Origin: Aulostomus chinensis
Lineage: Eukaryota; Chordata; Actinopteri; Syngnathiformes; Aulostomidae
Direction: 5' to 3'
Assembly: GCA_037954235.1 (NCBI GenBank)
Contig: JBBMOA010000002.1
Coordinates: 10,022,509-10,086,508, forward strand
Length of the DNA stretch: 64,000 nucleotides
A program made the position numbers and the translations under genes. The notes beneath the pieces are model-generated. The model had not been told where the DNA came from, did not search any database, and saw only the letters and a program-made list of their open reading frames with translations. The first letter of the stretch is position 1, and each line of letters opens with the position of its first letter. This document shows, piece after piece, positions 41,217 through 54,915 of this stretch.

Positions 41217-42847
41217 GACATGCTCTTCTGGAGAATATGTCTAATGTATAATATCCTGCCATTCACAAACGTCACTGGACTCTGGAAATTTGAAATGTAA
41301 AACAAACACTGAAAGCTAAATGAGTGGTTAGCCCTGATGTCATGGCAGACTAATACGCCCGCAGCCAACACTTTGTGTCCATTAATAACACACACCACAC
41401 TTGCTGTGCTACTTTGCTGTATTTCAGCTTTCCCCTCCAGTCAATTTCCCTGACCTGCACACAAATGGAAATGTCATACAGACTGACATTCTTTCCGTAT
41501 GGTTTCGTTTCACCCACTTGCCATGCAAATGGAAAGCAGATCTCCCTGAGTCTGACCACAGATTGTTCTCTCCTCCACCCCCACCCCCCCTTCCCCAAAA
41601 AAATAACCCTTCACTAAATTAAATCACAAACATCTCTGTGGCCAGGCTGTGGAATGTGATGGAAAAGTGTTTAAAAAGCCTCATCTGGTGTGTTATGAGT
41701 GAGAATCCAGCCTTTGAAATAAACTTTGCTCTGAAACGAGATTCACTGAACACTGAATGGATTACTTGTGTGCGTTCAAGAGGTTTAGTTCAACCTCCAT
41801 TTCCCAACCGGTGTTGGTCAGTATTTGGCTGATAGAATCATCCACTAAAACAGGAAACAGTCAAGGCCATCTATGAAAATAAATGGAAATGAAATGTGTG
41901 ATGTGCTTTGTGCTGCTCCCGCTACCCTGACATTAGACAGCTGTGTGTAGATCTGCATGTCTAGTCTCCCTGTATATTGTGCTCTTATTTGTCAGCTTTG
42001 TGAGTGTAGTTGAAGTGTTGTATTTCTGTTTCCTTGTCACACCAAAAGTCTTTTTTGTTACGTTGTTGTTATTTTGTTTTTTCTTCTGTTTTTGTTTCCT
42101 TCCTTTCTTTCGTTTCACTGCTGTCATTTCCATTTCAACTCTTTTCCTCTCTTCAAACTGTTCCCTTTTGGACGCCTCTGCACAATATTTCTCTCATTCT
42201 CCCCACACTGCTGCTGTCTCCTGCCCCCCTCCCTGTATCCCCACACCCATCTTGTCATCCCTCCTTCCCTCCTTCCCCTCCCTCCTTCCCCTCCCTGCCT
42301 CCTCTTCCCAACCCCAAGATGTAACCCTGCCCTCTTTCCCTCCCCCCTCACTGACTCCTAACACTACTGACCATGTAACGCCAGGCTCCGGAGGTGTAGC
42401 CAGTCCAGCAGGGCCCACTCCCTCAGCCCCCCGAGATGTAGTGGCATCTCTGGTTTCCACCCGCTTCATCAAGCTCACCTGGCGCCCACCAGCAGAACCA
42501 CATGGAGACGAATTAACCTACTCTGTGTACTACAGCCAGGAGGGCACTAGCAGGTAGAACACACACACACACACACACACACACCGTGTACTTGTACCAC
42601 CAGCAGGGTATTAATGTACGCATTACCCAGTGTGGTGAAGTCAGTGGTGTACTAATACGAATACATATCTGATCTCATTAAAGTAGCTAAAGCACTTATC
42701 AGAACAGTAAGTGTTTAGTAATTAAAATCAAATTCCTCTCTCCAGAGATGCTAGTAGCCATGTGAGATATTTCAATTTAATGTGTAGAGAATTTACGAAA
42801 GGCTCTCTCTGTTTATATCCTGTGCTTGGCTAAGAAATTTACTGTAA

Positions 42848-42910
<63 letters not shown>

Positions 42911-45900
42911 TATATATATGTATATATATATATACATATATATATATATGTATGTATACATATATATATGTATATATACATATATATGTATATATACATA
43001 TATATGTATATATACATATATATGTATATATACATATATATGTATATATATGTATACATATATATATGTATATATACATATATATGTATGTGTGTGTGTA
43101 GCACAGGTCACTCATCTAATAGTACTTTCAGAAATAAGAAACATGAAATATAAGACAATACAGCATAATCTGATATCTGAAATTTGCTTGTCACAAGCTC
43201 AACAGCACATTTAGAATCTGCTACCACACAGATGTGTCAAAGCAAGGTGTGTAGGTTGTAGACACAATGCTATGTAGCTAGGCAACTGGTACCAGTGATG
43301 ATAGTCAAGTTTTTATTATCTGGAAATCCGCATTATCTTGGTTTCATGTGTTGTCGCTTAAAAAGCAAACACCAGCACTTAACAGGTTGTAGCCCCACAG
43401 ATATGTTAGGTCTGTCATATCAGGTCTGTCATATCAGTTCTTTTCATTAAAAGCACCCGGTAAACGAGGCTAGCCAAACTGATGTGTCCGAGGCCAGCTA
43501 TCAAGGTTGCAACTATGATATGCTAATCCTAAAGAACATAAATGTTCTATGTTTGTCTGGAGCTGCGTCCTGAATCTGATGCTCTGCCCTCCTCTGGAAA
43601 ACTACTGGTGGAATCAACCAGCTTTTCACTATTTCAATCATTCTTGGTAAAATATCTTTGATCAGACTAAACTGGAAGATGTGAGTGATGTGTTCTTGGC
43701 GAGGTGAAGAGCATAAGAGCTGAGGGTTGACAGGGCTGACAGTAATCTATTTGTGTGGGCGTGGCCTCACACAGGTCATCTGACTCTGTGAACGAAGGTG
43801 GATTTAGTGAGGGTGTTGTCTTTCCGTCCGATGAAAACCCAGTTAGAATCCTCTAAAGCTTTGGATTATGATCGCACAAGCCTAAAAGACAGCAGACTGT
43901 TTTTGCCACATGAACACATCAAATTCACAAATTGAGCATTTTATGTTTGTGTTTCTGTGTTCACATCAGAGAGCGAGTAGTAAACACCAGCCGGCCTGGG
44001 GAGATGCAGGTTACCATCCAGAACCTGATGCCAGACTCCAAATATCGCTTCAGGGTTGTGGCCCACAACAGTAACGGTCCAGGAGAGAGCTCTGCAGGGC
44101 TAAAAGTGGCCACCCAAGCTGAAGGTGAGACAGACACAAACACAAGTCCACCTGTGTGTGTGCTTGGTAAACATCACTCAAACACAAAAAGGCCGAGTGC
44201 ATTCAGTGTGTTGGAAACACTCTGGCACACACAGACAAACAGGATGCACTCAAAAGGGTCGTGCAAATGTGCAAATAAACACTCACACAAACAAATATTC
44301 CCTCACATACGTGGAAGCTCACTTCAAACAGACTCGCTCTGCCAAACACACACACACAAACACACACAGACATACAGAGAGAGCGTTTGTCCAGGGCCGT
44401 GCATTAAGGTAGGCCACCCAACAGCGCAACAGAGTATTGCTGTATTCTCGCCTTTTTAGCCACTTGTTGTTTACGTCCAGCAGTTATAAAGTCCTCAGTA
44501 TACGTATGTGTGTGTTTGTTCAGTTCAAACCGTACATGCTGAGAGAGGAATGTTGAAATCAGGATTCCAGGCTTCGTTTTCTTAAATACGAGTGAAAAAT
44601 TCCCTTCCACTCTGTGGAGAGACAGGTTCCAGACCCTCATTAAAATGTTTTGACTGGAGGACATATAAGATTCTTAAAGGCAAAAGAGGCCCAAGTGATT
44701 CTCTTTCTCTCTCTTTGTTTTGGGGAATGTCACCCTCGCTACCACCACCGCCACCACCAGCACAGCAGCTGCTACAGATCTTTTAGTTATATTTAAAAGT
44801 GCTGTGAATGGGGTTTCCCAGCTCGCCGTCTCTTGTGAACGTCCCTCACCTCCTTGCTAAGCTACAGCTCAGTCACTGTCACTTTCCAGGTCTGCTGCCG
44901 TTTCTCTACCTGTGTCCTTGGGTAGAGGGCAGACGTATAACACACACACACTCACACACACACACACGGCTGCCAACATCAGCTTAGCCACCCACGGGGA
45001 TAGCAGTGTGTGCGGGCTTTACCTGTGCAGTCCCTCTGTCGTGTGTGGGCTTTCCTAGTGTAGGACAGGAACATGCTTTGAATTGCTGCTTAAACTGTTG
45101 ACTTGCACCTGAGCACCAGGTGTGTACACAAAATGCTGCCCTGTAGCACTTTTTGTCATAGACATAACACACATGCACACAAACCCACACTTTTAGCGTC
45201 TAGAGTTTAGAGTAGTGGCAGCGTCTGCAACTAACGTTCACTAGAAATGAAATCTATTTTATTTCAAATCCAATTTGTCATGAGCTATGACAAGAAATGT
45301 CTATTTACTTCCAAGCCAAGCAAACTGTGTTCACCAGTCACTTTGCATTTGAAAATAACCTACTTACAAAAGTGTGTGCCAGAGGGATATTCTAAATGGT
45401 TAGGAGGTAAACGGGTCGATCTCCGAGACACTTTAAATTGGTCTTTCACACTGGAGGGGCATTGGGTCAAATGCACCTTCAAAATACAGTTCGCCATTTC
45501 TGTCCATCATCAAACATGACCAAACTAACCATACTGCCATGTCTGGGTCCCTAACATGATGAGGGAGCAGGGGAGATGTTGTGAGGCGCTCACGACCCCG
45601 CTGAAGTCCTCACCTTTCCCCAGGAACTGCCTCTTAATGGGGGCAGCTTCCTACATCGATTTTGCTGTGATTTAATCCCAATAATTGCGTCAAAATAAAG
45701 CCGATCTACATTGTGATAACAATATGTGCAAAGTATGACTGGATGCTTTGTCACATTTCTGCGCTAGATGACAAATAACTTTTAAAATGATAGCTTTCTG
45801 AATGGAGTTTAGATTTGATCAAGCATGTCTTTCCACAATTACTTCAGGGATAAAAAAACAAGTAAACCAGATAATTTTCACAACAAAATAAAACTACTCC

Positions 45901-48900
45901 ACATTTGAAGGTAGACTTCTGTTTGTGTGACTATGTAAAATCTCCAATGGGTAACCGGGTAGGTCCTGTCTACCTCTGTAAAAGCTGACGAAAATTTCGC
46001 AGCCTTTCAACTATATTTCAAAGTGAAAAAAATAAAGTGTTTGGTTTAATCCTGCCCACTCTAATAAACTGTTTAAATATGTCAGTGAGTATAAGCTAGA
46101 GGTGAATACAGGATGCGCTTTCAGCTTGTTTATCATGGCAACATAAACATGGCGAGCAGCCCAGTCCAGAGGGGACAGCTTGGTCCCCACAGAGACGCAG
46201 TCACTGAGCCAGCTTTTTGTCCAACAGCTTTGAAGTTGCCAAAACTGCAATTGAAATTGTTTCCTCCTTTCAAAATAAAATATATCAGAAGCGTTCAAGG
46301 TTCAGGATAAAGAAAACTATTGTTGTTTTCCTCTTTTGTCTGTCCATCAGTCCAAGTGCCCGGCCCAGCCCCGAACCTGCAGGCAGCGTCGAATTCACCG
46401 ACCACCGTCTCTCTGACTTGGGACAAACCTCTCACAGGCAACGGCGAGATCCTCACTTACAAGTTGTACTACACAGACAAAATCCTGGGAAACGAACAGG
46501 TAGGAGTTCATCCATCCGAATTCATCTGAATCTGAATGCAAAGTGTTGGTGCTCTGAAACTGGGAATCAGTGAGCCAACAGTAAACAAAATTAAGGATTG
46601 AATGGTTGTGGTTTGCATTACAAGAACACCCAAGACTTTGAATTAGAAAAATAGATTCAATGACATGCACAGTACTAAGGTTCTTGATTACCCTATGATT
46701 TCCCTGAAAATCGTTAGAAAAAACATGCAGCTGTTTTCACCAACTCTCTCTTTAGCTGCTAAGAGGGAAAGTACTAGCTTTTACAACTTGGAGTAGATTA
46801 GACATATTTAACTGCTGTAAATCTCAAGCCTTTAAGGAGTTCCTAAGCAGGTGCTGGAAGAGTCTTTGTGCAGCCTTTTGGCCACAGCTTGATTATGCAT
46901 TTCACACAAAAACACGATTTCACGTATTGAGCAAAGTGAAAGCAAATATGATTCCCCCAGTTTTTTCTGTCACAAGAGTGGAATGTGTACATATTGAGTC
47001 AGCCCCAGCAGTGGCAGTGTGCTAGCCAGTGAGGCATTAAAAAGCCTTTAATATGATAATGGATGAAACGTCAACCAGTGCACTGAGTAATGATGCCTCA
47101 GCTCCCTGGAGGAGCAAGCTAGGGATGAGGTGGGAGAGGCAAGAGAGGGATGAAAAGAAAGCCAGGATGGTGGAAGAGATGAAGTTTGAAAGACCTGGAG
47201 CTTAAAGGGCATGAAATATTAAAGGGGACGGGGAAGAGGCTGACGACATGTGATGCATCTCCAAGTGTGACCTCAGTTCAGACGGTCATCTGACCCAAGT
47301 TCGGCTCAGAGTGCTCACTATGAGATCTATACCTCATCTTTGCTCTGTAATCGAAATGTCACCAGCAAAGAGATGAATGCAGTATTGGTTTCTGTTTCAT
47401 TTGAGTTTGCTTTGTTTTCATCTTGATTGAAACTTTTTCAACCGGTAGTACATCGCACAAACGTTCCCCACTAAAATGAAAATCGAAAAAGAACATTTTT
47501 TCCTTCATATCTGATCTGAGAAATGTACAACCCACAGACCCACAGCTCCTCTAACGAGCCTCTCCTTCCCTCTTTCTCAGGATGTTGACGTTGACGGGCA
47601 GTCTTACACCATGACCGGTCTCAAGAAGAACTCCGAGTACAGTTTCCGCGTAGTAGCCAACAACAAGCACGGTCCAGGAGTCTCCACTGATGACATCATA
47701 GTTCGCACCCTGTCTGACGGTTAGTTAATAAATGATGTGGAAGCAATCAAAGCTTCTTTCAGCTTGAGTGTCTTTCACTTGGCGGTGGATTATATTACTG
47801 TCTTTTATTTCTGCCTCACAGTGCCAAGCGCCCCTCCTCAAAACTTCACTCTCGAGGTGCAAAACTCAAAGGTGAGCCAATGTTGGAGGAGTTTCCTCTT
47901 CAGAGTTTCCACACGTTTCTCTTGTTATCAAATGCAACAAACAAAGGAAACATGCATGTCAGCTGTCTGTAGCCTGAATCTTTTCTGTGTGTAGTTGCTT
48001 CACCACAACCACCGACTCTCTCACAACATTTGAACAGGCACATAGCCTGCAGGCCCAAAAGCCGTTGTTGCTCTTTGTGATTAGCTCCGTCACAGGCCCG
48101 GAGCCCTCGCTGGTTAAGAAGGCGTGTGAACCCTCATCGATCCTCTCGTCGGCTAGAGACCAGCCTGTCAGAAGGTCTTATCCTCTGTATCAGTCTCTGT
48201 CAGTACAGTATCTGCCCATCCAGTATAAAACTAAATAAACATGCAGTTGTATTCATGTAAAACTTGACTAGGCGTGACAGGTTTAGGTTGCCCTCAACTG
48301 TTGCTTCGTATGTAAACCTTTATTTTAGATGTTTAAAAGCTCAAGAAGATCACCTTTTCTTGCTGTGTTTTGACACTCTTGGTATGTTTTTAGGTGACAA
48401 GAATAAATTCAGGTTAGATGTGTTATCTAGATGGACCTCAAAGGCCTGGCCTGTCTCCTGGTATCTTTTTAAGTTTCATTGTTAAATCAGATTGATTACA
48501 GCTCAACACAGTGTAGGTCTTGCGTGACACTTGTTATGAGATAAGGCTGCTGAGGTGGCTGCAGGCTTCACAACAGGCTCCTGATTAACACAGGAAACTG
48601 GCCTTGACGCTCTATCTTTTTAACCTTTTGATCTTCAGACAGGGAGCTGTAGGCCCATGTATTGTGCATCTCCGCCAAGCGATGGATTAATTTTACAAAA
48701 GATGTTTCCCACTCATGACTTGTGAGACAAAGTGCAAATAGAGAGCCTCAAAGCAAAGACGATCTGAAAAACCTCAGGGTGCATACATCAACTACAGAAA
48801 CGGCAGCCAGTGTGTTTAGCCCTTCGCTGGTCTATGCAGAGCTGGAGTGAGAGAGAACTGTCAAAGCAAACTAGAAAAAAAGAAAAAAAACTGTAGACAA

Positions 48901-51900
48901 TCCTATCACACTCTCCCAGCTTGAGTGAGAACTGGCCACCCGTGCTGAGGGATACTCGACTGAGATTTGCGGCGAGGAAACACTGCTGATGTTCAGAGTA
49001 AAATGACGAAGAGTCGCTCGGTGGAAAGGATGGGAATTGTTTTGGAATGGGTGGCATTCTTCCAGCTGTTCCGCCCCAGTTAGGCCCAAACAAACCAATT
49101 TAAATACAAAATCTGACATCCTTTATTCCTCAACATTATTAAATTTGTTGTCTGTTTCTTTTCCTTTGTTGTCATTGTGTTTAATTTTGAATGCAAACAG
49201 CCATTAATTCAACAATACTCCTGTAGACACAAAGCACTTCTGCAATTAGCTGTTTGATACACCCGGCCTGATGAAACTGGGGAAAATAGTGATTAACAAT
49301 CATTTGATATTCCCTCTCCTCTTTGGGCCTGTCATGCAGAACCCCACATCTTTTAGCTGTGAGGCAACCTGGAAGTCTTTTATTTGGGGTCGTATTTTGC
49401 ACTTTTTTTTTCTCCTTTTGGCATCTCCCTCGTCAGCTTCCCATGCGATTTTGCAAAAGTTAATTAAACAGGTTTAACTGATTAGAGAGAAGAAGAAGCA
49501 ACACGAGTGAGTTGGGGCTGATAGTGTAAAAGGAAAAAAAAAAAAGGAAATAATTGAACACATTTAACACAGATTTAATTTGTGCAATTCCCCTGACTCA
49601 GCTGGGGAGGAGCACCCCTTATTCATGTATTCAGGCTTTTTGTGCAGCACTGTGACAGTGGGGATGCATTAATTAACTCGTCTCTCATGCTGGGTTACCC
49701 CCCCACCTATCTCTTCTGACACACAATTCAATGCTGGAATCCTGCAAGAGTGCAGTGTGGGCCTGCGGGGGTAACCGGACCACACATGCGCACCCACCAC
49801 CAGGACACCTCAGATCTATTATTCATCTGTTTATTTCTTCCTAATGTGTTGATCTACACTGTGTCACCTGAGCTCAGAGGGGTGTTTGTTTTTTGGGGGC
49901 CGTCCCGTGTGCATCACTGTCAGAAGGAGAAACAGTGGGTTTACCTGCTCAGTTGCAGTCCAGCTGTAGTTATAGGGTCTGTTGGACTAGGGACACCATT
50001 GTGTGTTTGTCATCCTAGATACCAATTCATGCTAAAACATGAACATCTGTGCAAAATTTTGGCACATAAGAGTGGCGGTACACGAGAGAAAAAGAGGGAG
50101 AATGAGACTTCACCCTCGCAATGTGTTCAAGCCCGACATAGTCAAGGAAGTGGCAAACTGAAAGTCTTCAGTCTGACGATATGTTGTCTGCAAAGAAAGT
50201 GTTTTTCTCTGCAATATTTGGAAAGCAAAATGTAAAGTTGGCGGCGGCCACACATCCAACCTGAGAAAACACCAAGCCAAACACAGAACATAGTTAAACT
50301 AGAGTTTGACTCAGAGACCACATACCCCTGCCAAGGCAACCTCGGCCAAAACCAATTTAAAAATAAATAAATAAATAAAAAGCAAAATTTTCTTTTTCCT
50401 ATACTTAAAGGATCTGTGTGAAAATTATAAGGTTTCTTCCATGGCCCCTGCTTCCAGGTACTGGTAGCAGCATTTGCTCATGTGAAAGCTACCAAGCCCC
50501 AGTTAACAGACAGAAAATGCCAAGTTGTGATACCACAAACCTGAACAATCACTGTTGCAGCTGAAGCCCCAAAAGGAGATCGTCTGCATACCATAAGTGT
50601 GTCTTTTTTGTTTAATCTGACACCATTCCTCCCTTGCCCTCCGTAGAGCATCATGCTTCGATGGCAGCCTCCCCCCCAGAGTTCCCAGAATGGGGAGATA
50701 ACCGGCTACAAGATCCGATACCGTAAAGGATCACGGAGGAGTGAGACCGCTGAGACCACCGGGGGCACCCAGCTCTTCAAGCTCATCGAAGGTAACAGAC
50801 TTAGCAGTTGGATCAGTTGTGGTCAGAGGGTTATTCCTCAGACTCCTTTTATGAGAGATGTTTTTTTTTTTTTTTTATCAACTGTCTTTTATTGCAGTAG
50901 CTGTCAGAGTGTAAATGTATTCATTTCAGGATGTATATGTAAGTGGAGAGGAGCCATTTTCCCCAAAAAATGTAGTTTGCATACAGTTTGTGTCGAGATG
51001 CAACCCCTGCTTTTTAGAATGTCCGTCATGAGGTCAAGCCAACACTTTTTGTCATGTTCTACTTTCTAAGGCAATTTTTCTTCGTTTGGGTAAACCTTAA
51101 CTGCTGTTCATGAATTGCAGTCACTGTTTCCCTCCCAGATTAAGTCAATCTAGAAAACGAGAGGGAATTATTTATAAGGAAAACAGATGTTGCTCAAACA
51201 ATTCTTCAGTGTTGTGAGGAATTTCTTGACCTTGAGAGCCGGAGTGGTGGTTTGGAGTCCATCTGGCTGTTTATTTAATCAACATCTGAATGCTTTGAGA
51301 TGGAGTTATATTTCTCACTGTACCCGAACATAACTCGCGGCTACCACCAAAATCAATCAGTGATTAATATTAGATGTTGTCTCAGCAACTTTCAAGTGGC
51401 CCGGTCTCACGCTGTGTGCTGCATCAAAGAGAATATACACTTAAAAGTTGATTTTTAGAACATTCTGGGGGCTGAAACAGAGGGGTGTTTGTTGGTTCAG
51501 AAGCATTTAGAAGGAGATGTTGTAGCCTCGGGGGCACGGATGGCTTGGCAGTCTTTAGAAGTTACCCCCAAGGGTGGCCCAGAATAATGGGTTCAGAGAG
51601 AAAAGATTACAAGATTAGCATGTTCACTGCAAATGGGACAATATGACAATGATGAAACTTTACAGCAAATTAATACAGCAACACATCATTTGTCAGCGGG
51701 CGTTCCCTGGTTTTCTGAATACAAAAACCGGCACCCAGCGGTGAAACTGCTCATTCTGATGAGACACAGCTTTAAATAATGAATGAATCGAGACTTCTTT
51801 CCTCTTCCTAACCCTTAGTTTTGCACTTTTTGTGCCAACTTCTATTGCACACTTTTCTTTCTACCATCTGTGCATTTTTAACACCTATAAATCCACAGTG

Positions 51901-52946
51901 AAAGGTAAATCTTCCACACCTCGATGATATTGAGTGGAAAATAAAGTTAATTGCAGCACAGAAACCTTCACTTGATCCATCCCCAGGCAGGCTTATAGAT
52001 GTTCCGCTTAAATTGTGCAGACAGGTATTGGGCGTCTGTTTAAAATATTTGTGCTTTGAAAATATTTATTGTGTCTGCAACTCAAAACCCCCATTGACCA
52101 ACCAAGAGGAGAGCACTCATAAAATATGAAATAAAATCTCTCACAAAGAGAGAGATTTTAATGGCAGTTTTTATTGCTGCTTGAGATTTAATTCCTTCTC
52201 TGCTTCGAGTGTGACCTGTTTGTGTTTCCCGTGCAGGTCTGGAGCGCGGGACAGAGTATTCCTTCAGAGTGTCAGCCATGACGGTGAACGGCACAGGACC
52301 AGCCACTGAGTGGACCACAGCAGAGACATTTGAGAGTGACCTGGATGGTAATGTCTACAACTTTACTCAGTTCCTACCGACTGAACAAGAACGTGCACAT
52401 GCTTCCAGTCTTTTCTCGCTGAGTTGATGTTCCACCATTGGAGAACTTGTCTTCATTAAACGTTTCCCTGGAACTCCCTCGCCAGAATCTCGTGTCCCAG
52501 ACCAGCCCAGTTCACTCCACGTCCGGCCTCTGGTCAACAGCATTGTGGTGAGTTGGACTCCACCAGAGAACCAGGACATTGTCGTACGGGGCTACGGCAT
52601 CGGCTATGGCATCGGCAGTCCCCACGCTCAGACCATCAAAGTGGACTACAAGCAGCGCTACTACACCATCGAGAACCTCGGTGAGAACAATACTGAATTC
52701 AGAAAGGATGAATGGTTGAAGGCTGCTACTGGCTTAGCAAGTAATCATATTCTGATTGCAGTACATCTGCTCATTTTTAAAGGACATTCTCGGTAGGCGC
52801 ACACGCACAGTTTCAGTTGCAGCTGGACAAGGCTGGTAGGTGGGGGGGCCGAGTGTATCTTAACCATGATGTAAATGTCAGCATTTACAACAACCAATAG
52901 AAATGTCTGACTTCACATGCTCCTTAATTAAAAATCATGTTTGGGT

Positions 52947-53004
<58 letters not shown>

Positions 53005-54838
53005 CTAATGACAGTGTGCCTCATAGTGTGTGTGATTGGAGAATTAATATTCCACCACATGCACAAACTGTTAATTACACAAATCAGCCCAATGGGGACA
53101 AGATAATTAAATGTCAAAATATTTGGATAAACCTATTTTGGTGGTTTTAATACTTCCTGCAAAGGTTATCTGGAGTGAAATGTTCTGCTGGGTCCAACTT
53201 TGCATGTCCTTATAAAGCCCTAGAAAGCACAGCTGTGATTGTTCTCTGGTTCTACTGCCTTGCAGGATACATAATTGCAGATTGTGTTGAGGGGAAAACG
53301 CATTTTATTATGGTTATGACAATTATTTTGATCATTCTGTTGTTAGTGTTATAGTAAAATTAATCAGTGAGGATAATAATACAATTATCACAGCTTCCTG
53401 AAAGGGCTTAGAAGTGAATATTTTAGTTTCAAAAGTAATCCATGGAAATTGAAAGATTTGAGGGTGGAATTGTTGGAAAATATCTATATATGCATAATTG
53501 AAACCTTCATTATAATCACAGCAAGAGGAATTATTGTATTCAGATACTCATTCTAATATGGCAATTATGAGTCAAGAGTCTCAAGAGTTGTGGCTTGATT
53601 AGATGGCTGCATCAATTTATCTTGCTCTTCCATGCTCTCACTACCCCCTCCCCCTCTGCTCTCTCACAGACCCCAGCTCCCACTATGTGATCACTCTGAA
53701 GGCCTTCAACAACGTGGGTGAGGGGATTCCTGTGTATGAGAGTGCCATCACCAGACCACAGTCAGGTAGGAAGCGCAACCATCGTCCTAGAACGCTGCTT
53801 TGCTACACAGCAAAGCATTTATGGCGGAAACTGAAACTTTTAGCCTGAGATGCAGCTATCGTTACGATCTCTGTGCATCAGAATGAATCAGCCACAGAAT
53901 GAAGTTTGGCTGTGAGCCAGATAATCCATAATTCTTCACCCCTCAGATCTCCGTCTAGTTAACAATTAAAGTCCCGATCCGGAGTGCTTGACAAATGATC
54001 TCAAAATGATGCGCCATGCTACTTAGACTGGGAGTTAGCTGAGTTCACACAGTTTATGTGACACTGTCAGAAGACAACCAGGCCATGCTCCCTGGGGTGT
54101 CCCAGGGGGGGGGCTGCACCCGCCTCCTCTCACATCCAGCCTCCCGCCTCTCCGCTCAGCCTTGATCACTCCAGTTTGTCTGCGCCACAGCACTATTGCA
54201 CTGCAGAGCATGAGAGGGGTGGGATGCTGGATGACATGAATCACGTTGATATGCTTCGAGGGGGGGTTGCACTCTTACGTGCGTGCACACCCGCACACTA
54301 TCCACTTCACTCTATGAAGCTCTCCTTACATCCTCATACACTCTCACACACACAGATACACACAACGCTGTGCACACCCAGACCTCCTGTGGTGACTTTG
54401 GCAACCCTTCGTCAGATCTAAACGTTTCCTCTCAAAGCAGAACCAAAACCCACCACCATCGTCTGTTGCTGAATCCTCGGGGGCGCGTTCCCTTCCTGCC
54501 AGTTTGTTCAAGTCAGATTTAAAAAGACTAGCTGACCTACATAGTACTTTTACTTTAAGAAAAACTTGGTGAACTTGGTTTGGGAGAGTGCTACGTCTTA
54601 TGTGCAATGATGTGATGTCTTAACTGAATAGCAAGAAATGCTGGTTCCATCTGAGAAACATGTTTATGGAGCAAATCATCCTCTTTGTTTTAATACTTCT
54701 TCCTTCTAAGTACTTGAGGTCATATTCCTCTCAGTAGGGTTTAAAAAATGCGGCTTGCATATCACTCCAAAACCACAGTGCCTCTCCACAACCACATGAA
54801 TGCTTGGATCTTCATCATGCACAAACACACTCACAGAT

Positions 54839-54915
<77 letters not shown>

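Larger units (their letters stand above)
26118..42384 (+). other. Intron between Ig4 and FN1 exons (16.2 kb, largest in window)
   Basis: GT-AG intron (gtacgc...cgccag, or ...cccaag at 42318 if the upstream acceptor is used). It contains a GC-rich palindrome at 29677-29700, a LINE/SINE-like tail at 30218-30285, A-run near 32142, G-run near 32812, GT arrays at 34151-34190, 35204-35240, 37101-37146, 40372-40416 and 41180-41214, and a long pyrimidine tract from about 42040 to 42356. I see no exon or RNA gene. Its size and position make it the likeliest place for intronic enhancers, but that is inference. Confidence 0.85.
42554..43969 (+). other. Intron splitting FN1 (1.4 kb)
   Basis: GT-AG intron (gtagaa...catcag). 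A CA array begins at donor position +6 (42559-42584), a TA-based array fills 42850-43100, and a 14-bp tandem duplication (ggtctgtcatatca twice) sits at 43407-43434. The rest is unremarkable. Confidence 0.85.

Noticed and set aside
41943..42557. Open frame of 204 codons running through intron sequence into the FN1 exon, with a hydrophobic Met-led start that resembles a signal sequence.
   Set aside because: The upstream part is a T/C-rich tract, which rarely contains stops and translates to Phe/Leu/Ser. It includes the expected polypyrimidine region, and I see no promoter evidence.
42793..43214. Several overlapping open frames of 90-103 codons on both strands, rich in Tyr and Ile.
   Set aside because: They are translations of the TA/TATG repeat array.
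49750..50235. 161-codon plus-strand open frame.
   Set aside because: Low-complexity, no domain, lies inside an intron, with no conserved motif or splice support.
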